Shown in pieces: positions 44,860 through 60,749 of a stretch of 64,000 nt of DNA. The first letter of the stretch is position 1; every line of letters starts with the position of its first letter. The translations under genes and the position numbers were made by a program. The stretch lies in contig JAHBMJ010002602.1 in NCBI GenBank assembly GCA_018398765.1, positions 24,424 to 88,423 of the forward strand, given 5' to 3'. The notes under the pieces are model-generated. The model worked only from the letters and a program-made list of their open reading frames with translations. It was not told where the DNA came from and did not search any database. Source of the stretch: Chromera velia. Taxonomy: Eukaryota > Sar > Chromeraceae.

Positions 44860-46375
44860 ATTTGTCAGGTTTGTTTTGCGTTTGAGAAAGAAAGAGAATT
44901 GTGACACGTTGATGATGGAAGGAGGTTTCATTCCGATCGATCTCGAAGTGGCTTCCAGAACGATCCGGTGGGCAGGGAAGGCTTTAAAGGAGAGAAGAAA
45001 CGAAGCGGTAGGGCAAGCAATCCTCACATGCCTGAGAGAGGGGATAGAGAACGAAATGAGGGGGGGGAGAGGAATGCATCCTTTTCATCTTTTCCCTCAT
45101 CTGAAGCAATGTGCACAGGCACTCTACACAGACAGAGGAATGCACCCTTTTGCAAGAAAAAGACTAAAAGGAAGCGTATGGTAGAGAGGAACACAGGTAG
45201 TCAACGAGAGAGTGGACGGGATAGAGAGATGGCTGCTGAAGAGAACAAAAAATGAGCTAGACGAGAAGAAGAGAGAGGCGTTTACACATAGAATAGAAAG
45301 AAACATAAGAGAGAAGAGCAGTCAGGAGAAGGCAGAACTGACAGGAGTGATGATGGCTGACGTGCACAGAAAGGTCTCAAACGGAAACCGTCTCCACCTT
45401 TCTTTGTTTGAAGACAGAGCAGGTAGAAAGGTTGGCTCGACAATGAAAATAGATAGAGAGAGAATAGGGAGAGCCCCTTTTTGCTATACAAGAGTGGCAC
45501 CGCGATCAGAACACAGGAGGAGAGCAGCATGCAGGGTGGGGGACAGGGCTGTGGCTGCGACTCAGGGAAAAATTCCGGTAAGGGGGGGAGAGAAGGTGCC
45601 GTTACAGAAAAGGATGTACCAGTTTTGTCGAGGGTGGTTGGGAATCGAAGTGGTGGAAGATGAAATCCATCTAGTGACAGAATGTCCTGTTTTTGACAGA
45701 GAGAGAGCAGAAATGTTCAGAAAGATAGAAGAGAAATGGGACAGCAAGATGGAAGAAAGAGCCAGAAACTTTAAAGCAGCCACAGAAAGAGAAGGGCTCA
45801 ACAGAGAAGAGGGAAAAAGGGACAACTCGATGCTTTTCTGTTTTCTGTTGAATGAATGTCATGCCGGAGTGGATGAGTTTTTGGGATGGGCGTCATTCAG
45901 ACGGAGGGTGTTTAAGGAGTGTCCAGGACGGTACGGACACATAGAGGGAGACGCTCTGGCGGCCAGACATACAGGAATCACCGGAAGGCAGCGGGCGATC
46001 GAGAGACTAACAAAAGAATATGAGGAGACAATTAATAACTTAGAGACAACCGAAGGAGCGTTAGGGTGGGGAAGGAGGGAGCCGCAGAAGAAGATTGATA
46101 AAGCAAACAAAAAGAGCGAGGAAGCCCAAATTACATACCGTTTCAGATCGATTTTCAGGCCGGAAAGCCAACGCGGATCCAGAGCTGTGGCTCGAACAAC
46201 GGACAATCATATAGCAGCGGCCAGGGCAACAGACTCTGGTGGGCCCCAAGGGCGCGGTTTGATACCTCAGCTTAGGCTGGGGAACGCCTCGCCCTGCTAG
46301 CTCTGGCGACAGATAGACATAGCGGGAAGGCCCTAGGGCGGAACATATCAATCAATCAATCAATCAAATCACTTA
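44860..46375 (+). mobile_element. 5'-truncated LINE (non-LTR retrotransposon)
   Basis: Contains only the region downstream of the RT domain. One frame is open from 44876 to 46300, except for TAG at 45182-45184. It is charged and helical, with a Cys/His/Cys element near 45610-45690 (CRGWLG ... HLVTECPVFDRERAEMF), the typical zinc-knuckle tail of LINE proteins (C-x-x-C ... H-x-x-x-x-C-P). The 3' end is GGCGGAACATATCAATCAATC, a (TCAA)n tail rather than poly(A). An almost identical tail sits inverted at 10671-10752. Absence of RT shows 5' truncation on insertion. Confidence 0.75.
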
Positions 46376-47316
46376 TGACTTATCACTTCACTTAACTGAC
46401 AACTAATGTCATGCAGTCTAATGACAGTCTGATGTCGATCTATCTAACCCTGAGTTTTACATCAAAAGATTCAAAACTCTCTTTAAAAAACTTAATAATT
46501 AAAAATGAATTGATATCAAATTAATATTCATATTTTAAAATAGATTTTTGATAAAATGGAAAACAAAACACTTATATTGATCAATGTTTTTAACATTGTT
46601 TTATAACGCAACTTTGAAGAATTTTGGGTATGTATGCATGCAGTTCCAGATGCAGTTCGCACATATACAGGCTGTCTGCATTTTATTGAAGTGAATGGAC
46701 TGATCAGACGGATGGGATACCCTGCGAGAATGCAGGAAGAAAGAAAATACTTTGGACCCACAGAGCTCCGGCAAAAGGAGGCCCCGAGCAGGCGAGCGGT
46801 CCTCCGACAAAATCGGATCTCCCCTACCGCCCGACCCATACTGACTAAAATTGCCAGCTGATTGACGGGCAGGGCCAATGTCATTCAGCATCGATGTTAC
46901 AGCTTGCCTCATCCCCCTTTCCACTTTCTTTTCTTCTGCCATGCACCAATCTCATGGTTCTCTCTGCTCGGGTGATTCTTCCGTTTCAGCACCTCTCGTT
47001 GATTGCTTGCGAGCTATTCAAAACAGGCACCACCTTGCTCTTCCCTCTCTTCCGGTGCAGGCGAAAGTCTTCGTCTCTCACCGATCAGCCAATGGAGAGG
47101 CGTCTCAAGTGCGTGCAGGGACGGGCTCCTTCAGACACTCCCATCTGAGCCTTCCTCTCTTCGATCCCCGCACTGCACTTTTCGCCCCCTCCCCTCCTCG
47201 AAGAGATTCCGTCGCTTCTCCTTTCCCGTCTGGCCTTCCCATCCCATTCCCTGCTCCCGCTTTGTGGTGGGACCCAAGGGGTGGAATCACTTCTTTTTGT
47301 GCTTTCTCTGCCACTC

Positions 47317-47802
47317 TCATGCAATGAAGCCGGTCGCATAAGGGAAAGAGTGGTTCTCTGAGTATGCGCTCTGGATGAACATACCGATGAATGCAAGCAT
47401 CGCAAGACGTCCGTTCTTGATCTCCTTTGTCCTCATAGTCATCTGCACACCAACACGCAACCACGTGCACATTTACAGGCACGCAACTAACAAAACACCA
47501 CCACCCACCCACATCCACCCACCCACCCACACCCACACACACACTCACACACAGACGCACATGCATGTCCTCACACAAGCGCTCACACCACACACGTGTT
47601 TATGAATGCTTTCCAGAGAGAACGCAGAGGGTGTGGAAGAAAGGGGGCACCAAGGAAGGAAGGAAGGAAGGAAGCAAGCAAGAAAGTCAGAAGCCGGAAA
47701 GGAAGACCCATGGAAAAGCCATACCCAAGGGAACCTCGACGCACAAACTCAGAGTACATGCAGTACACTTACAGACAGGAGGCAAACAAGAAGGAAACGG
47801 AA

Positions 47803-47833
<31 letters not shown>

Positions 47834-48925
47834 AAAAACGACCTGCCTGGAGGGCCTTCCTTCCTTCCTTCAAGCGTCTGTGCCCCCCCCAATGCCCTTC
47901 GTCACCGTCTCCGCAGCTATCAAGAAGAGTTCCGATGACAAGCCTCTTTTCATTCTTGAGCTTTTTCCGGTGGACCCTTACAAACTAATCTGCTTCGTAA
48001 CGTGTCACCGACAAAAGACACTGAAGATGCCAGGAAGCAACAAGGGACAACACCCGACAAACCCATTGACGCAAACTGCCTTGCTGCTCCTTCTTCAACT
48101 TCACAAAAAAAAAGGAAAGAACGCCTCCTTTCTGAATGTTCGCCCGACTGCCTGCCTGCCTGCCTGCTGCTTGAGAGATAGACTGACTGCCTGCTGCTTG
48201 AGAGACAGATAGAGAGACTGATCGACTGACCAGGTCTTTGGGGGATTTGTTCTTCTGGAACCCGAGCGGGTCGAAGCCGTACTCACCGGGGGCACGCTGG
48301 GGCTGACTGGGATCAATGCGGGGCTGCAGGCAGGAGGCAGGCAGGCAGGTGAAGTGAACTCAACGTTCATCCCTAGCCGCCAAGAAAGAAACCGGAAGTT
48401 CCTACGAGGAAGGAAAGCTAAGCACAAACGGACAAAAAAGATGAAAGAATGAAGCAGGCGAAGAAAAAACAGGCGCTTGAGGATGGGTCAAGAAAAGGTG
48501 GAGCACCGCAGACCGAATCTGCCGGTTTCCTGCCTAACACCCCGTGACGTTGCCATCAGATCAATCAACAAGCTGCAAGCAAGAGGGACAGCCCCCCCCG
48601 AATGACACACTGACAACGAGATCAATGAGCTCAAGAAGAGCGACCCAGAAGGCCATTGCAGTGAGCTGCCCGTTGTTCACGAAAACTTCGTGGGCATCGA
48701 AGGAAGAGACTTCGTGCATCGGTCCTGCAAGAGCAATCACAGACGTATACACGCAGATGTACATGCACAAAAAAAGCGAAAAAACCGTACATAACTTTGC
48801 CAGAGAGCCTGTGAGCGAAAGGGCAAAAAAAAACGTTCTGCTTGGGGTCAGAGAAGAAAAGAAGGAAAGAAAGAAAAGCGAAGAAAGAGAGAGAGGGGAG
48901 GAAGAAAGAAACAAATATAGAAAAA

Positions 48926-48958
<33 letters not shown>

Positions 48959-49963
48959 AAAAGAAAGAGTCAGGAAAGAGCAAGGACTGACGAAAAGAGG
49001 GAAGGAAGGAAAGAAGGAAGGAAGGAGGGAGGGAAAGAAGGAAGCAAACAAGGAAGCAAAGAAGGAAACAAGGACAGATGGAAGAGAAATAACGACGACG
49101 CCGAAGGTCAGCAAGGAGATGGAAGGAAGATGGAGAGATCGGAAAGGAAAACATGCAAGCATACTCAGAACGGCGGTCATTCAGCATTCCAGCACGGTGC
49201 TGTCCCCTGTCCTATTTCACTCACCCCATCCCATGCACCCAGCGAACTGACCGGGGAATCGGATGCCGATGTCGGTCCCAATGTAGCCGAGGGTCCCCAA
49301 CATGGCAACTCGTCCGTGCTTGATTTCTGCTGCCTGGAGCCAGTCCAGTCTCTTCTCACCTTTCGAGGGATCGGTGAGGAGTTCAGAGAGACAGAGCGGG
49401 TCGAAGCCACTGTATGCAGGCTGCAGGCAGAAGACCAACAGGAAGCACAGGAAGATGATCGAATTCGAACAAGTAACTGAAGACAGGCGAGAAGGAAGAC
49501 CAGGGTGTCGAGATGAAGGTCAGTAGACGAGCTGGAACACGATGCTATGAAGCTTCACAAGCTGGGGAGTTCATCGAAAGTCAACATGAGCAGACAATAC
49601 AAGAAAGACCGGACGACAAACGAAGGAGACGGAAAGGGGCGTGGAGACAACAGGTTTCTTTCTGTCGAGCATGGTCCATCTCATCCACACCAGAAACCCC
49701 AACAAACACATACCCACCAGCTGATCTTTGTGTTCTGCAAGCCACTTCGGAGTCCACATGAAGGGAAGGGAGGGAGACGGTTCCTTAGAGAACTCAGCCG
49801 TCAACGTTTGAATGGGTGACTTATCATCTTTTCCTGCTTCTAGGACTGAGGAGGATGAGCGCTCAGCGGTGGTGGGGCGCAGGGACGGGACTCTGAGGCC
49901 TGAGAAAGCCTCAGAGGGGGATGCGCAAAAGGCTGCGCACAAAGCGACGCCGACAGACCGCAT
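47317..49963 (-). CDS. Light-harvesting protein, five exons (LHC superfamily)
   Basis: Plastid antenna protein of 256 residues. Exons on the minus strand: 49963-49718, 49420-49225, 48724-48615, 48323-48231, 47442-47317 (TGA). All junction phases agree. The N-terminus is signal-like (VGVALCAAFCASPSEAF, Phe after the putative cleavage site). Exon 2 has the LHC N-terminal motif SGFDPLCLSE, then helix 1 AAEIKHGRVAMLGTLGYIG with the ExxHxR ligands. Exon 3 carries helix 2 (TAMAFWVALLELIDLV). Exon 4 has a second GFDPLGF. Exon 5 has helix 3 [19 protein letters not shown] with ExxNGR, ending in the typical FPYATGF-like tail. The repeated GFDPLG motif and HGR/NGR pair fit LHCF/LHCR-type antenna. It is not a close duplicate of the LHC at 29096. 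Confidence 0.93.
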
Positions 49964-51898
49964 TTCAAAGTAGGACTATCTGTCTGGTGAACCAGCCAAG
50001 TCTTTTTCGAACGCCTCTCGCCCCAACCTGTGCGATCTCAAAAGACGAATGACTCACACAGGCAAAATTGCTTCTGTTCCCACCACCTGCTCTTGAGCAA
50101 AAAATTTGATGAGTTGCCTTGGAGAGGAGTTTGAGCTAGAGGGGCTTGACTCTGCTTGCTTTTCGGAGACAACTAATCATGACGGTCTTCGCGGGGCCCA
50201 GGTAGTTGAAATGCCGGGGTCCCTTCTCCTCCGCGTCCAGAGGGCCCCGGCAAGTATTATGTAGGTCGGACCCATATATGGGCCCATATAGACCAACAGC
50301 CGCGCGCTCCCGCCGCGCACCGCTCCTTTTTTTGCTTGAGTGTGCTTGCCTTTCTAGGCCTGGCGTTAGTCAATTAGCAATTGATCGAGGTTCCGTCTGG
50401 ATCACCCGGCCTCCATGTCATGTGGCTTGGGTCGGTGCTTGGGTTTCTGGCCCTATGGTGTACGCTCCTAGGGTACAAACCTATGCCGGCGCCTAGGCCT
50501 GGCGGTGAGCTCAATATCATCATTTTTTGTTTTTGAATGGAAGGTGCACACAAGACAACCTCATCTAAATGAACCTAAATGAACCACTGCAACATTTATT
50601 CATTTTAAAAAAATGTAAATGATGAAGGAGGATAGAAGCATATCGAAATTAGTTAAAAACAAATAAGTTATTAAGCGCAGGTATTGAAAAACGGTTAGAA
50701 AAACTAAGAAAAACAGTGAAACGATTTAATATTAAACACGCAGACGTTAAACTTCTCTCCACTTTTATCTTTCTGTCTGTTTGCATAACGGCCTTTCTGG
50801 CAACTCCCATCTTTCTGTCTGTTTGCATAACAGCCTCTCCACTTCTATCTTTCTCTCTCTTTACATGACAGCCTTTGCACTTCCATCTTTCTGTCTGGTT
50901 ACATGATCAACCGCCTCTCCACTTTTATCGTTCTGTCTGTTTGCATGATAGCCTCTCCACTTTCATCGTTCTGTCTGTTTGCATGACGGCCTTTCCACTT
51001 TTATCGTTCTGTCTGTTTGCATAACGGCCTCTCCACTCTCATCTTTCTGTCTGTTTGCATGACAGCCTCTCCACTTCCATCTTTCTCTCTCTTTGCATGA
51101 CAGCCTCTCCACTTCCATCTTTCTGCCTGGTTGCATGATTAATTGCCTCTCCACTTTCATCATTCTGTCTGTTTGTATGATGGCCTCTCCACTTTCATCG
51201 TATTGTCTGTTTGTATGACGGCCTTTCAACTCTCATCTTTCTATCTGTTTATTCAAGCTAACCCCATTTTAAATGCGTTTATAGATGCTTTTCTTGGAAG
51301 CTGCACGTAAGACATTCAGTATTGGGGTAGGAGGCCAATCCTCCGAACATAAATCCTTATCCTAAATCCTAATCTACATCATCGTAAAAAAAAAATAAAG
51401 AAGATATGTAGAGGGGTGCTTCTAACTAGGCTTCTAGATGCCTAATAGCTGGCCTCCGGCTAAGCTGGCCTGACCTTCCTGAACCTAACTACTACTTGAA
51501 AGTTGAAGCCGCATTTTTGGATAAGCTTGAAAGTCTGCGTCGCAGGCGTAGATCATTTACGGTGTCTTGAAAACCAAGGCCGTATATCTGGACGGTGTCT
51601 TGACCGTGTACGCCGTAAACATGGACGGTCTCTTGAAAAACGATGCCGCAGATAGAAAATCATTTTGATTATATTTTTTAAAGTGGCACTTAGGTTCAGG
51701 GAGGTTGCTGGCCTAATAGAGTATGCAAAGTTATACAAGATACTTGAAGATAGTACATTGGATTCCATTTGATACACCTAGTCATACACACAAGCAGAGA
51801 TGGTTTTATTTGGACCACACAGTAGAATTTCCTGTAGAAACATCCGTCGTAGTAATATGTATCAGCGAGATTTAGCCAGATTACGTACTTATGGTCCA
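49964..51898. other. Spacer with minisatellite, no gene
   Basis: Upstream region of the LHC gene, then AT-rich DNA, a minisatellite (50745-51255) and low-complexity AT-rich sequence. Short ORFs are not convincing. Confidence 0.5.
50745..51255. repeat. Minisatellite, unit about 38 bp, about 13 copies
   Basis: Units of the form CCTCTCCACTTTTATCTTTC plus TGTCTGTTTGCATGACGG. Copies vary at the ATC/ATG and CATAAC/CATGAC positions. Two copies carry an extra ATCAACCG or ATTAATTG insert. Confidence 0.9.
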
Positions 51899-54800
51899 TC
51901 ACCTGAATTGATATCCACCAGAAGGTGGACGACCCGGGTTGCTGAATGGCTGCGGAGGGGGGTGCATGGTGTGAGTGAAGGACCGCGTCAACATGACAGC
52001 GGGGGGCGGTGGCGGTGCACTGCCTAAAACACCGGACTGGACCATCACAGGAGTGGGTGTAGCAGCCCCATGCGGCACTGCCACCTGAGGGTGCGCAAAT
52101 GAATTCCCCGGATGGAAAGAATGGGAGTGTTGGAAAGGGGGCCGCATACCCAAGGGCGGGCGAGCTGGTGGTGGTACGTGTGGTGAACCCTCTGGTACTG
52201 CGAAGCGCACCCCTGGGCCTTGCTGCGGAGGCATAGGGAAGTGAGGACCGGGAATCGCTACTGACGGTTGTGCGGGGGGCGGCATTCCGAATGGCATTCC
52301 TGGCCTGACGGGCCCGCCAGGCATTTGTACGGGAGACGGAGGGCCTGCGTGAGTGGGACTGACGACTCGCCTAGATGACTGCCGTTGGAGTTCTCTCTCG
52401 TGCTCTTGTGCTCGCGCTATGGCATAAATGTCAAGAACGGAGGCAGGCCCAGGCAGGGCCCCGGAAGAACGAGCTGCCGTTGACGCATACATGCCGGGGC
52501 CCTCGCCAGGGGCTGGCTGCGGAGTGTAGGCAGCAAAGGATGAGCCCCTGGGCCATTGCCGTGGAGGCACGTTTCCCTCTTCATTCTCATTGTCCTCCTC
52601 GTCCTCATCTCTCCACACACCGTGGACACTCTTGGTCTTGCTTTTACTCGGACTCGTTGGCTTGCTCGCTACCCTTCGTGCTGCGCCTCTGCGGAGACGT
52701 GAGGGGGAAAATCTGTTCCGCCTCCTTCTCTCAGGTGAAGGGGAGGCAGAGGAAGACAGTCTACTTCCTTCCCTTCTCCGAATTTCCCTTCCTCGAGTTT
52801 CCTCTTCCCCCTCTTCTTCGTCTTCGTACTCATCCTCATCTTCATCCACTATCACAACTGGCAACAGGGTCTGTTGATCCTCACAGGGACCCATCTGTCC
52901 TTCCCCCTCCACCCGGACTCCCTCAGGTCCTTCCCCAGATCTGACGCTGGCCTCTACAGACATGTGTCTGTCCCTTGACAAACGCACGAGGTCAACGTCC
53001 TCAACCACCCCCCGAGGACCTGACGGGGGGGCCTCTCTCATTTCCTCCTGGGAAGCCATCAAAGGAGGAGGGGCAGCGGGGGGGGGGCCGCCATGCTCGG
53101 GCGTATCCTCTCCATCGAATGCGGGGGGGATTTCTGCCCCCACAGGTATGTGCATGTGCTGGAGGTGTTGCTGATTCCCTTCTCTCACGACATCGTAAGA
53201 ATGCCCCCCCTGCGGCCTGACTGCCGTCTGTGTGTGTAGATGTCCCTGTCCTTGGTCCGACTGCTGTGGCTGTGTCTGAAGGATCCGGTCGAGATCTTCA
53301 GGGAGGGCCCTGAAGTCCCGGAGTTTCGACAGCAAAGCGGCAACGTCGGGGGGCAAGTCGTTTGCACTGCACACCGAAATATACACACAAACGGACAAAC
53401 AGAAGGGGAGGGAGGGAGAAGAATGGGAGAAGCCACATCGAAACAAAGAGTAGGAACTCAACAAATAAGTAGCGAGCAAATACTAGAAGGAAGGAAGAAA
53501 GAAGGGAAGGAAGAAAGACGGGAAGGAAAAAAGGGAGGGAAAGACGGAAGAAAAGTTGGAAGACGCGATGAAAACGGGCTTTGAGCTCGATACAACGAAC
53601 CGAAGAAGACGTCCTTCAGGCTATTCCCACAGAAATACGTGTAAGAAAACAGACAGAGGGCAGCAAACAACATCGAAGTGGCATCCCGAATCTCTCTCTC
53701 TCCATACAGCCCTCATGGGCCCAGTGGACCAAGAAACACAGAAAGAGAATAGAACGTCTGGCACAGCACTGACCCAGCACGACGCGCCAAAGAAGCCAGG
53801 GCCGCTTCATATGCGCTGCTCTCCGTCTCTACAACGCCTGCCGGAGACGCCCCGCCCCCCACCGGTTCTATTCCCCCCGCAACCCTGTGAGCCCCCCCCC
53901 CCCNNNNNNNNNNNNNNNNNNNNNNNNNNNNNNNNNNNNNNNNNNNNNNNNNNNNNNNNNNNNNNNNNNNNNNNNNNNNNNNNNNNNNNNNNNNNNNNNN
54001 TCCGTCAGCTCCCCAGCAACATCGATTGGCCCCGCACCCGCCACCGCCACCCGGTGCCCAGACAAAGTCAAACTGGACGGGGCGCCGCCGACGGAAGGGG
54101 GGCGTCCACCCCCTGCGGGGGGCGTGATCCCTGCGGCTCCCCAATGATCGGAGTCGCTGGGTGCTCCTGCCACTCCGATGGTCGATCTACGTCCTCGAGA
54201 CTGGAAATTCGATGGGACGGAGACGGGCTCCGTGACCTCTTCTGTCGCACGTCGACCCGTTACTCGTGTGTGGTTTCTCGAAACGACGAGGGGGTTGCTG
54301 GGGGCAGCGCTGAAGCCAGACACCCCCGACGTGATTGTGTGGGCCTGTCCGCTGTTACGCGTGCGTTGCCCCCCCCTGGAATCATCCGCCGCAAGGGCTC
54401 GATGGGGGTTTGAGTTTGTGTGCGCATGGGTGGAGCGGGTGGGCACACGCGAGGAGGAGCGGCCTACTGGGGGAGCGTATGAGGGGGCATTGGAGCGTCT
54501 GGCTGAGTACGAGTGATGCGGGAGAGATCCTCTGTGGCTGTGGGGGCCTGAGGGAGACGTTGATCTGTAAGTGGACGGGTGGTGGTAGTGCCCTATTGAG
54601 AATCGTTGTGTGCTGCAGGATACACGCAAGGCGGCCAGCCGGGTGTAAGCGGAGATCTTCACACAGTTCACATCAAGGCTGGTGCTGGGACAGGGAGGGG
54701 ACTCGAAAGAAGAACCGTCGAGTCACCAGCCGGAGAGAGAGGCCAGGGGCTAGGTCTCAAGAAGGGAAGAGGAAAAACACAAAGGAACGAAAGCTTTCGG

Positions 54801-55872
54801 GGCATTATAGGCAAGAGGAATACTCAATTGCGGAGCGAGAGTTTGAGAGAGGAAGAGGATGACACGTTTTTGGAGAGAAACAACAGAAACAATTCTCTTC
54901 TCCCTCTCTGTATTCCGAAAAAGAGACAGACCCTCAGCCCGGCTGACCGTTGACTGTCCCTCAGATCTGGTTTGAAGGTGTGTTTCTCCCACTCCTGCAC
55001 CGTTCTGCAGACACCACGCAGAAGAAAGAGAGTGAACTCACTGAGCTTCAAAGAGACAAGAAAAACGGGGGTCAAGTCAAATTGTGGTGCTGTTTTGCAA
55101 TCATGTCTGTGGGTGAGGATGGCACAGTGACAGCGCGGCAGGCAGAAAGACACAAACTTGTGGGCTTGAGCAATGACATGCAGGAGAGCAGGGGAGAGAA
55201 AGGAGGGGCAGAAGAGAGAGAGCAGTGAGAGGGTAGAATGGGGCACCACGGAAGGCTTAATTGAGGGTTGGAAGCATACAATGCCGTACGAAGAGACAAA
55301 CAGGTAGACTGACTGACTTTGTTCTCTTCTCAATCATCTCTGCATTCTTACGATACAGCCTTTCGTGAGCAGGAATCTCCCCTCCCCCTCCCCCCCGTGC
55401 GGACAGTCCCCCGGCATCCTTCGCTGCACTCTTCCCTGCCTGCTCATCTGTCCCACCACCTGCTCCGTCACCTGTTTGTGCCTGTTTTCAGTGGAAGAGA
55501 CAAAGGGACAGAAAACGAGGGACTACAATTTCAAGAAAAGCGCAAAGAAACCAGTGCTCAGCACAGAACGCAGCGAGGAGGGACGGGGGGAAACCTGCCC
55601 CCCCACGCATGCATCCACAATGCACTCCCCTTTGCAAAAGCCTCCCAGCGCAACAAGGGTAATATTAACTGCTTTCAAATCGCTGCGCTGGAAGAGCTTT
55701 GAAAAAACATGTAAATCAAAAAGGGAATTAATGCGGGAAAATGGCAACAGCCGGTCCGACAAACAAACAAAAAGACGTGAAGACAAGCCATGAAGAGTTG
55801 AACTGAACTGATACCATACTGACTCACTTCTCCAGGGATCACCTTCCGAGGAGGAGGTGAGAACTCCATCAT
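51899..55872 (-). CDS. Large disordered Pro/acidic-rich protein, four exons, one gap inside
   Basis: Exons on the minus strand: 55872-55828 (starts MMEFSPPPRKVIPGE), 54994-54948 (EWEKHTFKPDL), 54612-53774 (contains the N gap at 53904-54000), 53366-51899. Phases agree at every junction: 0, 2, 2. The last exon holds the only structured-looking segment, PPDVAALLSKLRDFRALPED, followed by an Asp/Glu run (about 52830), an Arg-rich stretch (RRRRNRFSPSRLRRG) and a 150-residue Pro/Met/Gly-rich tail. No family recognised. Opening with SPPPRK ... TFKP suggests a short linear motif module shared with the next gene. Because the gap length is nominal, the frame across it is uncertain. Total length is at least 780 residues. 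Confidence 0.7.
53904..54000. other. Assembly gap (97 N)
   Basis: Lies within an exon of the minus-strand proline-rich gene, next to a C homopolymer. The reading frame differs on its two sides, as expected if the true length is not 97. Confidence 0.98.
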
Positions 55873-56692
55873 GCTCCCTCCCTTCCCGCTATTCACATGG
55901 GAGAACAGGGATCCTGCCTGAGATCCTCGGCGGTCCTGCACTTGCTCACACACACCGACGAAGAGAGGGGTACAGAGATGAAAGAAAAGGGTCATGGAAG
56001 GGGTGTGTGCAACAAGAATGTGGGAGGAAAATCTTCTTTTCTTTGCACAGACGAGCGGGGCCGTGTGATTCAAACAAAGTAAATCGAATGCACGATCACC
56101 AGCGCTCCTCCCGCCAAATCGCCCGGCTGAAATAAAGGAGATCTGGGGCCGGCAACACGCATAAAAGAAGAAGAAGCAAGAACGGAAAAATGAAAGAAAG
56201 GAAACTGACATCCGATCGATCGTGCCGTCCTCCTGTGATAGCACACGTCGACCTGTCACTCGTCGGTCTCTCCGATCGGCTTCTTGTCATTCCCCTCACA
56301 CTACTGCTCCTTCTGCTGCCTCCCTTTCTGGCGGGACTGCTCAGACGGCCTGCAAGAGACAGGAGGAAGAGAAGAGAACAATGTCAATGCGGCGAGAGGC
56401 GAGATGAGAATTCAGGGACGAGGGGTAGTGACGAATTCAAAACGTGAGGGGGCACGGACGTGTTTGGCGCTGTCGATGGTCAAAAGAGAAAGACACAGAA
56501 AGAAGGGAAGACAAAACACAGGGACAGCACACGAAGGAAGCCAACGCAGAGGTGCAGACAGATCCCGACAAGCGAGCGAAGAATTTGGAATGGAAGAAGA
56601 ACGCGTTGAGAGAAAGACGAGCTCATCGGTTGGGGCCTCCTCATTCATCATGATTGATGTGATTTGATCATGTTGCGCTGCGCAGTCCGTTC

Positions 56693-59545
<2,853 letters not shown>

Positions 59546-60749
59546 TCACGTTCCTGCCTTGGAATGACTGTACGTCCTTCGCTTACAGGGAAACTGCACA
59601 GAAAACAAAAGAACATGAGAGAATGGGTCTGGCGAAGGGGGCTTACCCAGGCAGAAGGGAGAAGGGAAATAGTCAGAGAGAAATTAGGAGACGAGAACTG
59701 TTTACAGGAAGGGGGGAGTCCAAGGAGCAGTGCTCAAGCGGCCTGGGAGTCGGGGTGGCGACCGAAAAATGCACAAGAGGTACGTAGATACGTCAGGACT
59801 CACCACAAAGGCCGGTCAAACTGGGAAGCAAAGAACTGTCAGAAGGCAGATGGAGCAACTTCAGTCCTGCAAACCGGGAGGTTGATCACAAGAAAGACAA
59901 GAAGTGAGCCGACAATTGTCTCGACAGTCGATCGACTGATTCTACTGGTCCTATCGGAGTTGCGAGAGGTCATTTGCAGTCAGATAGAGAGGGCACAAAG
60001 GCATCGAGTTGGTATAGCAATGGTTTCAAGTGAGCAACACACCTTGACAACAGTCCTTGGAAGTCGTGCGAACAACCGGCAAGAACTCCACCGACGGAGA
60101 AAGAATCTAAACACAAAAGAGGAAAGAATTCACTACAAGTCATGGAGCCGCAAACGCATGGTGGAGTGGTAGGTGACTGCTTGCTTGCTCACTGAGTGGG
60201 GCTGACAGGACATCGACGAAAGGGAATGGAAACAAAGGATACGAAAAATTACGCATGCAGATCGAGGAAACGAAGGCCGCGGGAAAAGATGCATGGAAAG
60301 CACGCGCGCTCGTTTTGCGCGCGCGCTCTTGCGTGCAGTCGAGTGCACTTGACAAAAACAACACGGCGCCGCGGCCGTCTCCACCGCCGCACAAATTCTG
60401 TATTCTGTGGATTTCTGTGGCAAATCGATGTGCTGTATTAATACAGTCTCTTCCGTCAGCTCTGACATCCACTCTCAGTCACTCTTTTGCGTCGCCCTTC
60501 ATGCGGTCGCTGAAGAGCTCTTTCACTTGAATAAAGAGGGCACAGGCAGGAGCCTGACCATCTTCCACTTCGGGACTCCATTTTGGACGGAGTGCTCACC
60601 CACCTACCTGATTTACGTGGCTCGATGTATGGCTTCCTGATTCATCTTTGTGTTCTCCAAGTCTTCTTTGTCTGACTGTGAGAGAAGACGGAATTCTTCT
60701 TTGTCTTTTTAGTTAAACGTGAATACAGCCGAGGATTGGATCTGCCGAC
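59546..60749. promoter_or_regulatory. Divergent spacer upstream of PRPF4
   Basis: 1.2 kb between a minus-strand gene and PRPF4. An open plus frame (about 59600-60170) lacks domains. A GC-rich imperfect inverted repeat CACGCGCGCTCG/GCGCGCGCTCTTGCGTG lies at 60301-60336. Promoter function is inferred from position. Confidence 0.35.

Noticed and set aside
50745-51255. CRISPR-like array
   Set aside because: Contiguous degenerate minisatellite without constant repeats and unique spacers, in a eukaryotic nuclear context.
59600-60170. Open plus-strand frame upstream of PRPF4
   Set aside because: Composition is mixed, there is no domain, and no splice signals connect it in phase to PRPF4.
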